From NCBI GenBank assembly GCA_902495155.1, contig CABUWD010000015.1, positions 1 through 22,472 on the forward strand: DNA of 22,472 nucleotides, in the 5' to 3' direction. Source of the DNA: an uncultured Collinsella sp. GTDB taxonomy: Bacteria > Actinomycetota > Coriobacteriia > Coriobacteriales > Coriobacteriaceae. Within the stretch, counting starts at the first letter, position 1, and every line of letters starts with the position of its first letter. The notes beneath the pieces were generated by a model. The model did not search any database, was not told where the DNA came from, and saw only the letters and a list, made by a program, of their open reading frames with translations. The translations under genes were made by a program, and so were the position numbers. Shown in pieces: positions 22,262 to 22,472 of this stretch.

Positions 22262-22472
22262 GTGGAAACCAAACAATACCCCGATATGGAGTGTGACGTC
22301 GTCATTGCCGGTTGCGGCGTGGCGGGCCTGTATGCGGCTCTCAATCTGCCGACGAGCACGCGCGTGATCATGCTTTCCAAGGGCGCCGTCGATGAGTGCG
22401 ATTCGATGCTCGCGCAGGGCGGCATCTGCGTACTGCCCGAAGGCTCGGACTACGATGCCTTCTTTGAGGACA
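22262..22472 (+). CDS. nadB: L-aspartate oxidase NadB, N-terminal part (runs off the window)
   Basis: The first 70 codons of a flavoprotein that oxidises L-aspartate to iminoaspartate, the substrate of NadA. DVVIAGCGVAGLYAALNL (about 12-29) is the FAD-binding GxGxxG fold, and SMLAQGGICV (about 51-60) matches the conserved AQGGI segment of NadB and succinate-dehydrogenase-type flavoproteins. Start GTG 22262 follows GAGAGG at six bases. The gene continues beyond 22472, so nothing can be said about the rest. Adjacent nadA makes aspartate oxidase much likelier than another member of the family. Confidence 0.92.
   Translation, partial: METKQYPDMECDVVIAGCGVAGLYAALNLPTSTRVIMLSKGAVDECDSMLAQGGICVLPEGSDYDAFFED

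Overview
The window looks like a chromosomal segment of a high-GC, Gram-positive gut actinobacterium of the class Coriobacteriia, most likely Collinsella or a close relative. This is inferred, not proven. The basis is the codon and GC style, an LPxTG-type surface protein with MBG domains, the hyp/nikR and nadA-nadB content, and intergenic palindromic elements with a TTGGGGAC core that I associate with this group.

Layout. 1-496 is intergenic DNA packed with inverted repeats. 492-1097 (minus) is a RpiR-type SIS domain without its DNA-binding half, probably a decayed gene. 1233-1769 (plus) is a stand-alone PTS EIIA of the glucose family with promoter and terminator. 1825-3070 is visibly AT-richer. 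It carries a frameshifted Tat lipoprotein gene (2082-2824), a short degraded frame and the 3' half of a tRNA, so it reads like the scar of a mobile element. 3178-3735 encodes a small lipoprotein. 3870-4080 is a second cluster of alternating palindromes.

10749 down to 4122 (minus) is one co-directional block: an 82-aa protein of unknown function, nikR (with a His/Cys-rich N-terminal tail), hypF, hypC, hypD, hypE, then a HAD phosphatase. HypC, D, E and F build the Fe(CN)2CO group of [NiFe] hydrogenases, and NikR senses nickel. The nickel-insertion genes hypA and hypB and the hydrogenase itself are not in the window.

A thioredoxin gene (10970-11290, minus) with a clear terminator follows upstream of that block. 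It is divergent from a 191-aa protein (11427-12002, plus) that may be a remote uracil-DNA-glycosylase-fold relative. 14020 down to 12021 (minus) encodes a LytTR response regulator and a GHKL (AgrC-like) sensor kinase overlapping by one base. Divergent from them, 14264-20914 encodes a 2216-aa cell-wall-anchored surface protein. It has a signal peptide, a putative beta-helix head, MBG-type repeats alternating with Cys/His motifs, a Thr tract and an LPESG sorting signal. 21180-22205 is nadA, preceded by a perfect 19-bp inverted repeat that is a good operator candidate. 22262 to the window end is the start of nadB, so quinolinate synthesis for NAD closes the window.

The items most worth following up are the His/Cys-tailed NikR with its unknown 82-aa partner, the giant surface protein next to an orphan AgrA/AgrC-type pair, the nadA operator, and the palindrome families between genes.
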